Shown one piece after another: positions 27,744-36,326 of a stretch of DNA of 64,000 bases (positions are counted from its first letter, which is position 1; each line of letters starts with the position of its first letter). Made by a program: the position numbers and the translations under genes. The stretch covers positions 62,001 through 126,000 of the forward strand of contig NZ_OMPS01000046.1 of NCBI RefSeq assembly GCF_900313035.1, read 5' to 3'. Source of the stretch: Ruegeria sp. EL01 (lineage in GTDB: Bacteria > Pseudomonadota > Alphaproteobacteria > Rhodobacterales > Rhodobacteraceae). A model generated the notes under the pieces. The model searched no databases and was not told the origin of the DNA. It was given only the letters and a program-made list of their open reading frames with translations.

Positions 27744-28802
27744 CTACGAGACGGGTACATCAAGCGCTGTTCTTAACGCTTCGCTTTGCACTTCGGGCCT
27801 GATTCCATAGGCGTAGTCCATGCAAGCTGCTTTCATCGCCAACAAATCTACATCATCCAAATCTATGGCCTTGCGCATCTGGAACATCATACCACGCGGA
27901 TTACCATCGACATAAAGGAAGTGCCGCACTTGTTCGGGCAAGTGGTCACGTAGGGCTTGGACATTGGGCCCGATAACTGGCAACCCGAATGTTAGTGCAA
28001 GATTGACCGACCCCGATGTTAAAATTCGACTAAACGGCGCGACGCACATATGACTCGAGGCAACGATGTCGCTCAGTTCGTCATCGGGCAGGTATTTGTC
28101 ATGGAACCGAACATTCGACATCTCACGGATTGCTTGCTGACCACGGCGTTCGCCTGCGATGACTGCCCCTGTGATATCGAGCTCCCAGGATTGATCTCTG
28201 AGATGCAAGGACTTGAGCGCCTTCCACATGAAGCGCCCGCCGCGGTTTTCTTGCACCTTCCCGATGTGCACAAACCTTCTGTTGTTGGCGGATGGCAGAA
28301 CATCGCGCCGTTCCATAGTGGCGTCCAGCGGTTCGTACACCCCGAGATAACTGGGGTGTGCCACGCGAACCAACTTGTCCGCAGATATTCCGTAGGTTTT
28401 TGCCAACAAGTCTTTGGCATAAGGTGTGTGGACGTGAATTTTGTCTGCAAGCCGAACCAGTATTTCACGTCCTTTATGGATTGCCTCCATGTCTCTGGCC
28501 GAATTATGCGGGTGGAAGTTGTGCACCGTCCAGACGATTTTGGCGCCTTGTTGCTTGAGCTTTGACAGGCCGGCTTCGATCTTTTGAAAACGCTCGGTAA
28601 TAGGAACTTCGTTCTTCGGGCTGCCAAATTCCACCGTTTCCCAGTGGATCCAATAGATGTCGCCTTCTCGAACTTCTGGCGGTTCGCCTGCATAGAACGT
28701 GTTCAACCGGACGACCCGAACATTGTACCCGGCGAAACGGCTGTAGATCATGCGTTGGTAGGGATTGTTGCCCAATGGTGCATTGGAATAAATGGTCGGC
28801 AT
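27744..28802 (-). CDS. GT4/GT-B-fold glycosyltransferase
   Basis: A 352-residue protein with the layout of a GT-B retaining glycosyltransferase: an N-terminal Rossmann part with DIYWIHWETVEF and IVWTVHNFHPHN, a linker with HVHTPYAKDLLAKTYGI and VRVAHPSYLGVYEP, then a C-terminal part with FVHIGKVQENRGG and APFSRILTSGSVNLALTFGLPVIGPN, the donor-nucleotide end. Donor and acceptor sugars are not known. The ATG at 28802 follows GAGG; an ATG at 28838 is in frame but adds unconserved residues. It is divergent from the plus-strand island genes. Confidence 0.75.
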   Translation of the reverse strand: MPTIYSNAPLGNNPYQRMIYSRFAGYNVRVVRLNTFYAGEPPEVREGDIYWIHWETVEFGSPKNEVPITERFQKIEAGLSKLKQQGAKIVWTVHNFHPHNSARDMEAIHKGREILVRLADKIHVHTPYAKDLLAKTYGISADKLVRVAHPSYLGVYEPLDATMERRDVLPSANNRRFVHIGKVQENRGGRFMWKALKSLHLRDQSWELDITGAVIAGERRGQQAIREMSNVRFHDKYLPDDELSDIVASSHMCVAPFSRILTSGSVNLALTFGLPVIGPNVQALRDHLPEQVRHFLYVDGNPRGMMFQMRKAIDLDDVDLLAMKAACMDYAYGIRPEVQSEALRTALDVPVS

Positions 28803-29141
28803 GCATCCAATCCTCAGTTGAAGAACAAACGATACCAACTACGCGCCTGTTCGCCCGTGAAACGCATCCAGAAAACGGTCTGAGGTCGACTTGATCCGCC
28901 CTCGTGTTCACCGTTACTGGGGCAATGTTCCGATCCGTGGTGTACGAAGCGTTGGCAGACACGCAAGTTCAAACTCAGTTGGGTATGGCAAAGCATCAGG
29001 CACCGTGGCTCTTGGATCACGTCTGTTCCCTTGCAATGCCGTTTGGGGAAACGTAACAAAGTCGCGTGCTTAAAGACTCTGTGCACGGCTACGATGTTGT
29101 TTTGCAGTAGATGTTTGAGCTTCAAAAATGGTTGCGGGTTT
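28803..29141. other. divergent intergenic region of the glycan island
   Basis: These 339 bp separate the two arms of the glycan island. I see no credible gene, strong hairpin or clear sigma-70 promoter pair. It must hold the divergent promoters by position, unless the arms are transcribed from elsewhere. Confidence 0.4.
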
Positions 29142-31028
29142 ATGTCCATGAGACTTGTCATTTCCACAATGAAAGACGAAGGCCCGTTTATCCTGGAATG
29201 GATTGCTTACTATCTTTCGATTGGATTTACGCATTTCATCGTGAGTTCGAACGATTGTTCGGATGGCACCGAAAAGATTCTGATGCGCTGCGAAGAACTG
29301 GGTTTTCTGAAGCACATTGACAACCCGGGTCCGTGGAAGATGGGGCCACAGGCGTCGGCCTATACCAATGCAATGCAGCAAACCTGGTATAAACAGGCGG
29401 ATTGGATCCTGGTTTGCGATGTCGATGAGTTTTTGGACATCCGAGTCGGCGAAGGAACATTGGATGATCTGTTCCTCGCCTTGCCGCATGCGGAAGGATT
29501 TGCGGCACTTTGGCAGCTTTTTGGACATAACGGCGTTGTCGATTTCGAGGATCGGTTCGTCGTTGAGCAGTTTACAAGGGCTGGAGAAATGGGGGCGGTC
29601 ATTCCGCAAAATCTGCGTGCGTATAAATCCCTGATCCGAAACAACGGATCATACCGTTTGATAAATACCCATAGGCCGCGTGGACCTGTTCAGGGTAAAG
29701 CCGAACACTTTGCCTGGGTAGACGGCGATGGGGACCCTTTGCCGCCTGCAATGCGTCGGCGCGGTTGGGCCTTTTCCACAACAGGCGCTGCGTTTGGTCG
29801 GCAGTTGTTTCGGATGAATCACTATGCGGTCAGATCCATTGAGAGTTACCTGATGAAACGTTTGCGTGGGGACGTAAAAACCACGTCGTTTCACCCAAAG
29901 ATGGAGGAAACGGGGCAGGCATATTGGAACCTGCATTGCTATAACGCCGTCCAGGAAACCTCGATCCTCTCGAAAGTAGCCCGTCTGCGCGATGTCTATT
30001 CTCGGTTACGGGCGGATCCAGTTTTGGGGGAGCTACATGAAAAAGCAGTGGAGTTCCATAAATTGCGAATTGCCGCCATTCGGGAAACTGAAGCGGCAAA
30101 GATGTTCATCAAGAAAAACAAGAACTTTCGCAGTGGGACATATCTAAAGGCGCTGGACTTTAGCGTGGTTGAAGAAGCCAATGCATCTTTCGACACGGAG
30201 ACTTACCGAGATCCCGAGGTCAGTTTTGCCCAAGTCGCAAAATGGAATCGCCTCGGCCAGTTGGCAGAAAGGTCCAACGCTAAGCCGAACAACTATCCAT
30301 GGTTTGTCCGGCTCGACGCTCTTGAAACGCCATTAGAGCACGAAGAGGCTTCGGCACAACACGCAGCGATTACTGACCCAAAGCAGATCTCTTTACCGTT
30401 CGATCCAAAGGACCCAACGCTCCTGCCGCCAGCCTCACCCGAGATCGAGAGGACCAAAAAGCAGCGTGGCGATTTTCTGAAATCGATCAGCGGTAAGAAA
30501 TCGTGGGTTCTGATTGGTCAGGTTGAGACTGAAATTGTTGAGGAAGTTCTGTCGCTTGGCGCGGTTGCGCAATTAACCGTCATCGCCCCATGGGGCATGT
30601 CCTGGGATCGCTTTGCTTGTCCAGACACCACACAGGATCCCGATCTCCAGGCTTTGGATCTAGCGTTTTATGCATTCCTAGAACACTTTCGCGAACCAAT
30701 CATCAAAGGGCGCCTGCGGGTTTTCAGGGCGCTACCGCCGTTGATGTTGAAGCTTTTCGAAGACGAAACCGTAGGTGTCGTTATCATTCGCGGCGTTCGG
30801 GCTGAACGGGTTACAAACCAGCTGTTGAAGCGAATTGACCGGGTCTTGGCCCCCGGGGGTAGCATAGCCTTCACATCCTACCGTCGTGGTGGCGCACCCT
30901 ACAAAGGTATGGCTGCCGCCATTCACAGCTTTTTGGGGCGTAACGCCACCAGATACAGGATCACCAGTTTGCAGCCACCGTGGCTTGGGATCGACAAACT
31001 GCCGCCTTTAAACAAAGAAGACACATAG
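29142..31028 (+). CDS. GT2/GT92-type glycosyltransferase with C-terminal methyltransferase-like domain
   Basis: A 628-residue two-part protein. The N-terminal ~270 residues match the GT2/GT92 glycosyltransferase fold: STMKDEGPFILEWIAYYLSIGFTHFIVSSNDCSDGT, then WILVCDVDEFLDI, with DVDEF as the metal/nucleotide site, and NHYAVRSIESYLMKRLRG. The last ~190 residues (KSWVLIGQVETEIVEEVL, VLAPGGSIAFTSYR) look like a degenerate class I methyltransferase fold. The ATG at 29142 was chosen because the conserved fold starts directly after it. Its partner at 31826 has the same N-terminal domain. Acceptor and sugar are unknown. Confidence 0.75.
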   Translation: MSMRLVISTMKDEGPFILEWIAYYLSIGFTHFIVSSNDCSDGTEKILMRCEELGFLKHIDNPGPWKMGPQASAYTNAMQQTWYKQADWILVCDVDEFLDIRVGEGTLDDLFLALPHAEGFAALWQLFGHNGVVDFEDRFVVEQFTRAGEMGAVIPQNLRAYKSLIRNNGSYRLINTHRPRGPVQGKAEHFAWVDGDGDPLPPAMRRRGWAFSTTGAAFGRQLFRMNHYAVRSIESYLMKRLRGDVKTTSFHPKMEETGQAYWNLHCYNAVQETSILSKVARLRDVYSRLRADPVLGELHEKAVEFHKLRIAAIRETEAAKMFIKKNKNFRSGTYLKALDFSVVEEANASFDTETYRDPEVSFAQVAKWNRLGQLAERSNAKPNNYPWFVRLDALETPLEHEEASAQHAAITDPKQISLPFDPKDPTLLPPASPEIERTKKQRGDFLKSISGKKSWVLIGQVETEIVEEVLSLGAVAQLTVIAPWGMSWDRFACPDTTQDPDLQALDLAFYAFLEHFREPIIKGRLRVFRALPPLMLKLFEDETVGVVIIRGVRAERVTNQLLKRIDRVLAPGGSIAFTSYRRGGAPYKGMAAAIHSFLGRNATRYRITSLQPPWLGIDKLPPLNKEDT

Positions 31029-31130
31029 TTTCTGGCCCTTGCAGCCATCGCATGGTACCGATTCCTCAACTAACAAGACGGGCAGGTTTGGTGTATCCTG
31101 ACAACAGCCCGACAGCACAGTGAGGTCGAG

Positions 31131-31802
31131 ATGCCAAACGAACCTAAGGTCATCGGCGCAATGCCCGGACGCCAGGAAAAGCCGAAATCGGACAAGGCCA
31201 ACAAGCGCAAGAATTCGAAGGAAGCCATTCGTCGTACATTCCTGTCCCGGTTGCCCAAAGGCGGTATGGCTGTAGAAATTGGCGTTTGGCAGGGTGAGTT
31301 TTCTCCGACAATCCTGAAGCTTATCGAACCCAGCCAGTTGTTTCTGATCGACCCTTGGAAACACATTGGTGAAGATTCGCACACAACCGCCTTTGTTGGT
31401 CGGACGGAAGACGAAAAGATGGAGGCCATTTTCCAGAAAGTGGTCAAGTCTTTCAAAAAAGAAATCGACGACGGCAAGGTTGGCATCATCCGCGATTTCT
31501 CGGTTCCTGCACTGAAACTGTTTGATGACGAGAGCATCTCGTTTGCCTATGTCGATGGCGATCATTCCTACGAAGGCGTGTCAGCGGATCTGGCTGCGCT
31601 TTTTCCAAAAATCAAGATGGGCGGTATCATGGCGTTTGATGATTATCACCGCCGCGGTTGGTGGGGCGATGGTGTGATCCGCGCAGTCAACGAATTTCTT
31701 GGCCGCTACCCAAGAGAATTGCGTATTCGAGCCATAGCTGGTGCTCAGATCGCGATTGAAAAGATAGCCCCCTTGGACAAAGGTAAGGGGAAGGACAGCT
31801 AG
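31131..31802 (+). CDS. class I SAM-dependent methyltransferase (Methyltransf_24 type)
   Basis: A 223-residue soluble methyltransferase. The SAM-binding block is GGMAVEIGVWQGEFSPTIL (about residue 44), the second-strand acid is in LFLIDPW, and motif FAYVDGDHSYEGVSADL and GGIMAFDDYH mark the Methyltransf_24 family. The N-terminus is basic and probably disordered. It lies between two related glycosyltransferases, with 23 bp to the next gene, so a sugar substrate is likely by context. RBS GAGG precedes the ATG. Confidence 0.82.
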   Translation: MPNEPKVIGAMPGRQEKPKSDKANKRKNSKEAIRRTFLSRLPKGGMAVEIGVWQGEFSPTILKLIEPSQLFLIDPWKHIGEDSHTTAFVGRTEDEKMEAIFQKVVKSFKKEIDDGKVGIIRDFSVPALKLFDDESISFAYVDGDHSYEGVSADLAALFPKIKMGGIMAFDDYHRRGWWGDGVIRAVNEFLGRYPRELRIRAIAGAQIAIEKIAPLDKGKGKDS

Positions 31803-31825
31803 GCGTTGAGGCTGAGTTAAAAACG

Positions 31826-32878
31826 ATGGACAAACCTGAAAAAGTCCTCATCTCAGCGATGAAGAATGAGGGGCCTTACATCCTCGAATGGGTCGCGCAT
31901 CATAAGGTTCTCGGCTTTGATAAGATCGTTGTGTACACCAACGACTGCTCGGACGGAACAAATCGAATTCTGAGGCGATTGCAGGAGCTGGGCCATGTGG
32001 AATTTCGCCGGAATCGGGTTGGGGTAGGTGGGATCCATCGGTCGGCCCTGCGGCAGGCGCGGCGACTGTCTTTTGTAAAAGAGGCAAAGTGGGTCTACGT
32101 CTGCGACGCCGATGAGTTTCTGAACATCCATGTCGGCAATCATAAGGTCGACGACCTCATTGAAGCGACGCCTGATGTCGATGTCATATCCATCCCGTGG
32201 AAAATATTCTCAAACAACGGTCGGCATGTTCTGCGCGATCACTCTGTCACAGTTCAGTTTTCTGACTGCGAGCTGGATTTTGAGCAAGGCGGAGCTGGGC
32301 GGCGCTTTGTGAAATCTCTGTTTCGTCAGGGTGAGTTTTACACCCGATTTGGCCTGCACAACCCGCATCCAAAACCCGACTTTCAAGCTGGCATGTTTCG
32401 GTCTGTGCCGGGCGGTCATGCGAAAGAGCCTGCGCCCTTTGGAAACCATGTTGCACCACCATTTGGCTTTGAAGTGGCACAAATCAATCACTATGCGGTA
32501 CGCTCAACGCAGGCCTATCTGGCAAAGCGCAGTCGAGGCCGTGCGAACCATTCGTCGCAAACGCTGGGGACCGAATACTGGGATCGCTGGAACCGTGGCG
32601 GTTCGCCCGACACCACGATCTTAAGATACCAGGATGAAGTGGACGCTTTGTTGGAGGAGTTCAAGTCTGACGAGGTGTTGCACCGGCTGCACAAAAAAGC
32701 CTTTCGTTGGCACAAAGGTCTGATCACCAATCTGATGGAAATACCTGAATACAAGGACCTCTATCAGATCCTCGTCGAAAAACCCGCTGTAAGCTTTGTC
32801 GCGCAGGATCGCGGTGTGCACGAACGGATTTCAGCCGTTGTGGTGGACTCCTCTGATGCAGACCAGCCCGACCCCTGA
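31826..32878 (+). CDS. GT2/GT92-type glycosyltransferase
   Basis: A 350-residue relative of the N-terminal domain of the protein at 29142. It has ISAMKNEGPYILEWVAHHKVLGFDKIVVYTNDCSDGT, the WVYVCDADEFLNI metal site, an acceptor region and QINHYAVRSTQAYLAKRSRG near the end of the domain. It lacks the methyltransferase-like extension. Together the two proteins suggest a paralogous pair that adds related sugars. It is 28 bp upstream of the next gene on the same strand and is probably co-transcribed. Confidence 0.78.
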   Translation: MDKPEKVLISAMKNEGPYILEWVAHHKVLGFDKIVVYTNDCSDGTNRILRRLQELGHVEFRRNRVGVGGIHRSALRQARRLSFVKEAKWVYVCDADEFLNIHVGNHKVDDLIEATPDVDVISIPWKIFSNNGRHVLRDHSVTVQFSDCELDFEQGGAGRRFVKSLFRQGEFYTRFGLHNPHPKPDFQAGMFRSVPGGHAKEPAPFGNHVAPPFGFEVAQINHYAVRSTQAYLAKRSRGRANHSSQTLGTEYWDRWNRGGSPDTTILRYQDEVDALLEEFKSDEVLHRLHKKAFRWHKGLITNLMEIPEYKDLYQILVEKPAVSFVAQDRGVHERISAVVVDSSDADQPDP

Positions 32879-32905
32879 TTTAACTGCCCCCGGAGAAGTG
32901 TGTGA

Positions 32906-34816
32906 ATGGTTGCTGAAAACAATCTCCCAACGATTGGAATGCTCTGGCTGGAAGGGCCGCTCAGCTTTTTGGAACAGATGTGTCTTTTGTCCTTCGTGGC
33001 AAATGGGCACAAAGTGGTGCTATTCCATTACGGCGAAGTCGAGAACGTACCAAACGGTATCGAACTGGTGTCGGCGAATGAGATTCACGAGCCAAAGCAA
33101 TTCATTATGAACAATCAGTTCAAAACACCAGTTCCCCAATCTGACATTTTCAGACTGCAGTTGATGAAGAAAACGGACTTTCTTTGGTGCGACACAGATG
33201 TGCTTTGCTTGGCGCCAATACCAAAAGCGGATCACATATTCGGGTATTTTAACAATACAACCATTTGCAACGCGATCATGCGTCTGCCTGCCACAAGTCC
33301 TGCATTGAGCGCTTACACTGAATACAGTCTCGACCCTTTCCCGATCCGTCCTTGGGTGGAAAGTGACGAACGAAAAGAGCTCGAACGCCAGAAAAGCGCC
33401 GGAGAACTACCACACGCCTCGGATCAGGCGCACAGTGTATACGGCCCCGATGTTCTGACGTGGTACCTAAAAGACTCCGGCGAAATCGAACATGCAAGCC
33501 CGGTCTCTGTGTTTTACCCCTTGCCGTTCCGACAAACCGGCCAAGCCAATGATATCCATGCGCGCGAATTTCGACGGGCATATCTAAGGGATGACACGCT
33601 TGCGGTGCACCTTTGGGGGCGCCGTATGCGGTGGTGGATCGCCAAAGGCATCAAGCGGCATTCATTTCTTGATCGGAGACTGCGAAACTTGGGTATTCGA
33701 CCAGGCGATGCTCCGCTTCCTGTAAAAGGCAAAGGGGCACCTAAGCCAATAGAATTCCCGGACGCCCTTCCTGCCTTGCGAGTGACCCACGAAGAAATCA
33801 ATCAATCAACTGGTGGCATCATGCCGATAGCGTTGATTTCCGACCGCGAGCAGCATCTAAAATTCGCCCAGAACGAGCTTGATAAGATCCGGACGAGTGA
33901 CCTTTACGGTGTAAACGACGCTCCGCGGGATGGCTACGTGCGTGGTTGGGACCACTACAATTGTGACGCGGCGCGGCTGAACGCACTGGGTTTGTCGTTG
34001 TTCCGGTTCTCAAATAACCACCGATATCTACCAGATCTGTCAAACCCGAAAACGGTGACTGAAAAACTGCTGGTGATGAAGTTGTTTGGAGAGATACCCC
34101 GTGCCTCGGCGGCTGACAAACTGACCGCCGAGAGTTTTGTTCCGGACGCCGCCAGATCTCTGCTTGCCCCGGTCAAACGGTATTGGGAATCGCCTTCTAC
34201 TGAACTTCCGGACACGCTTAATCTGGACCCGGCGACGTATTGGCTGAAGTGCAATAATGGGCAGGGTAAGAACCTGCGCCTGACATGGCCTATCGACGAC
34301 GATCAGCGTAAACTGGCCAATGAAAGCCTGGCCGCATGGAACAAAAGCCCAATTCCACACGGGTTTTGGGCGGCCGAATGGTGGTATTCCACGATCGACA
34401 CACGCTTTTTCATCGAAGAAGATCTTGCTGCCGAAGGCGAGGACATTATCGACTGGAAATTCTGGGTTGTCGCAGGGAAAGTGCAAATGGTGCAGGTGGA
34501 TCGGGACCGCTCACGCGGGCATGTCCAGATGATCCATGACCGGGATTTCAATTTTATTCCCAAGGAACTGTATTTCAAGACCAGCGAAGATACCGAGCCG
34601 CGACCCAAACGATATGACGATATGGTCCAGATTGCCGAGGCGATAGGCCAGCGCGTTGAATTCGCGCGGGTGGATCTTTATGCGATTGGTGACAAGATCT
34701 ATCTTGGGGAAATCACACTCTGCCCGTTTGGTGGAAAACGGAAAATGCGCACGCCCGAGTTGGACCGGCAATTGGGTGACGCTTGGACCGGAACCCGGTT
34801 GTTTCCAAGTCAATGA
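32906..34816 (+). CDS. fusion: DXD glycosyltransferase-like domain plus TupA-like ATP-grasp
   Basis: A 636-residue protein built from two units. Residues 1 to about 280 resemble sugar-binding DXD glycosyltransferases: FLEQMCLLSFVANGHKVVLFHY, then FLWCDTDVLCL, and HLWGRRMRWW. Residues about 330-636 match the TupA-like ATP-grasp family (teichuronopeptide/polysaccharide side-chain ligases): NPKTVTEKLLVMKLFGEIP, WLKCNNGQGKNLRL, FFIEEDL, DWKFWVVAGKVQMVQVDRDR, and RVDLYAIGDKIYLGEITLCPFGG. ATP-grasp enzymes join a carboxylate to an amine, here probably an amino acid to a sugar acid. The ATG follows GGAG. The fusion suggests glycan decoration with an amino-acid side chain. Confidence 0.75.
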   Translation: MVAENNLPTIGMLWLEGPLSFLEQMCLLSFVANGHKVVLFHYGEVENVPNGIELVSANEIHEPKQFIMNNQFKTPVPQSDIFRLQLMKKTDFLWCDTDVLCLAPIPKADHIFGYFNNTTICNAIMRLPATSPALSAYTEYSLDPFPIRPWVESDERKELERQKSAGELPHASDQAHSVYGPDVLTWYLKDSGEIEHASPVSVFYPLPFRQTGQANDIHAREFRRAYLRDDTLAVHLWGRRMRWWIAKGIKRHSFLDRRLRNLGIRPGDAPLPVKGKGAPKPIEFPDALPALRVTHEEINQSTGGIMPIALISDREQHLKFAQNELDKIRTSDLYGVNDAPRDGYVRGWDHYNCDAARLNALGLSLFRFSNNHRYLPDLSNPKTVTEKLLVMKLFGEIPRASAADKLTAESFVPDAARSLLAPVKRYWESPSTELPDTLNLDPATYWLKCNNGQGKNLRLTWPIDDDQRKLANESLAAWNKSPIPHGFWAAEWWYSTIDTRFFIEEDLAAEGEDIIDWKFWVVAGKVQMVQVDRDRSRGHVQMIHDRDFNFIPKELYFKTSEDTEPRPKRYDDMVQIAEAIGQRVEFARVDLYAIGDKIYLGEITLCPFGGKRKMRTPELDRQLGDAWTGTRLFPSQ

Positions 34817-34844
34817 GTTGGTGCATCGACAGACCAAGCCAAGT

Positions 34845-35147
34845 TTACTCGACAGGGATTTCCTGACGCAGTTTGCCGGTTGTTTTATCAAAGATCAGGA
34901 TGCGGTTGTCATCAGTCACTACGGCGTACCAGTTGTTACCGATGGTCAGCGCCTGCGCCTGCGCGCCGTCAGGTAACTCGATCTGATCGGGCAGGGTGGG
35001 CGTTCTGTCCGATAGCCGGATGACAATCAGCGCGAATGTCACTAGAACCCCGCCAATCATCACCGCGGTCAGCAACATGACCATTCGCCGTAACAGTCGC
35101 AGCTGCGGCGTTTCCTGCGGTTCTTGGGGTTCGGAAGGGACAATCAT
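34845..35147 (-). CDS. small conserved membrane protein (DUF6476-like)
   Basis: About 100 residues: a short polar N-terminus, one hydrophobic transmembrane segment (about residues 25-48), and a small soluble domain with LPDGAQAQALTIGNNWYAVVTDDNRILIFDKTTGKLRQ. This matches my memory of a family conserved in Rhodobacteraceae beside rluD, possibly DUF6476. Its function is unknown. The ATG at 35147 and that of the divergent rluD share the bases CATG at 35145-35148; a GTG at 35153 is an alternative start. Confidence 0.65.
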   Translation of the reverse strand: MIVPSEPQEPQETPQLRLLRRMVMLLTAVMIGGVLVTFALIVIRLSDRTPTLPDQIELPDGAQAQALTIGNNWYAVVTDDNRILIFDKTTGKLRQEIPVE

Positions 35148-36180
35148 GGGCACCCGCCAGATAGAGTTACAGATTGCGGCCGCTCCGCCGCCTCGCCTTG
35201 ATAAGGCGCTTTCGCGGGATGTGCCAGCCGAGGAAAATCTGTCGCGGACACGCCTGGTCCGGCTGATCGAAAGTGGCGCGGTTCAGATTGACGGTGTCGA
35301 TGTGTATGATCCGAAGTTCAAGGTATCCGAGGGCGCGACGGTGCAGATCACCGTGGCCGAGGCTGAGGACAGCCATATTGGCCCTGAAGATATCCCGCTC
35401 GTGGTCGTTTACGAGGACGCAGACCTGATTGTTGTGAACAAACCGGCAGGCATAGTGGTCCATCCTGCGCCGGGCTCGCCAAATGGAACGCTGGTCAATG
35501 CGCTGCTGCATCACTGTGGAGACGATCTGTCCGGGGTCGGCGGCGTCAAGCGTCCCGGTATCGTGCACCGCATCGACAAGGAAACCAGTGGTCTGCTGGT
35601 GGTTGCCAAGTCGGATGCCGCCCATCATGGTTTGGCCGCGCAATTCGAGGCACACAGCGTCGAGCGCTACTATCGCGCCATTTGTTACGGCGTGCCGGAC
35701 GCCAATGACCCGCGTTTGCGCGGTATCAAAGGGGTCAGTTTCGAACCGGGCAATATCATGCGTCTGACCACGCAATTGGCGCGGCACAAAACGGATCGTC
35801 AGAAACAGGCCGTTCTGTTTCACGGTGGACGTCACGCAGTGACACGCGCGCGCGTGGTTGAGACGTTTGGAACCCCTGCCGGGTTGGCGCTGGTGGAATG
35901 TTGGCTCGAAACCGGGCGGACGCATCAGATTCGGGTCCATATGGCACATGCGGGGCATGGTCTGGTTGGCGATCCGGTCTATGGCGGCAAGCGGAAATTG
36001 GCGGGTCGGTCCTTTGGCGACAAAACAGCAGACGCCGTTCAGACCTTTCCGCGCCAGGCGCTTCACGCCGCTATTTTGGGTTTTGAACACCCTGTCAGCG
36101 GTGAAATCCTGCGGTTTGAGGCTGAATTGCCGGATGACATGAAAAACTTGATTGCAAGGCTGCACGATCCGCTGACATAA
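35146..36180 (+). CDS. rluD: RluD-family 23S rRNA pseudouridine synthase
   Basis: A 344-residue pseudouridine synthase. An N-terminal S4 RNA-binding domain (RLDKALSRDVPAEENLSRTRLVRLIESGAVQIDG) is followed by the catalytic domain with LIVVNKPAGIVVHPAPG, then GIVHRIDKETSGLLVVAKS, where the aspartate is the nucleophile, and TGRTHQIRVHMAHAGHGLVGDPVYG. By analogy with E. coli RluD it makes pseudouridines in helix 69 of 23S rRNA, but RluC-type targets cannot be excluded. The ATG at 35146 has GGAAGGGA six bases upstream; a start at 34996 is in frame but antisense to the neighbour gene. Confidence 0.9.
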   Translation: MGTRQIELQIAAAPPPRLDKALSRDVPAEENLSRTRLVRLIESGAVQIDGVDVYDPKFKVSEGATVQITVAEAEDSHIGPEDIPLVVVYEDADLIVVNKPAGIVVHPAPGSPNGTLVNALLHHCGDDLSGVGGVKRPGIVHRIDKETSGLLVVAKSDAAHHGLAAQFEAHSVERYYRAICYGVPDANDPRLRGIKGVSFEPGNIMRLTTQLARHKTDRQKQAVLFHGGRHAVTRARVVETFGTPAGLALVECWLETGRTHQIRVHMAHAGHGLVGDPVYGGKRKLAGRSFGDKTADAVQTFPRQALHAAILGFEHPVSGEILRFEAELPDDMKNLIARLHDPLT

Positions 36181-36255
36181 TTAGCAAACCATTGTGAGTA
36201 AGACTTTCTTAGCTTTCCTTTACCAAAGCTTAATTTCAAACTGTTAACGGTACCT

Positions 36256-36284
36256 CTTGAAAGGGCTGGGTTCCTTACCCATAT
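36256..36284 (+). promoter_or_regulatory. heat-shock (sigma-32 type) promoter of rpoH
   Basis: CTTGAA at 36256-36261 and CCATAT at 36279-36284, 17 bases apart, match the sigma-32 promoter consensus (CTTGAAA, CCCATNT) closely. It lies 42 bp before rpoH on the same strand, which suggests that RpoH activates its own gene or that a second RpoH does. Confidence 0.7.
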
Positions 36285-36326
36285 CCTATGTTAATGACTT
36301 AAACATTTGTCGGAGGGACATGAACT

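Noticed and set aside
26748..34845. Integrase or att repeats for a tRNA-borne mobile island
   Set aside because: No integrase gene is present, and no second copy of the tRNA 3' end was found near the far end of the island.
35167..36165. 332-codon minus-strand open frame over rluD
   Set aside because: Antisense to the whole conserved RluD domain, and the product has no domain pattern.
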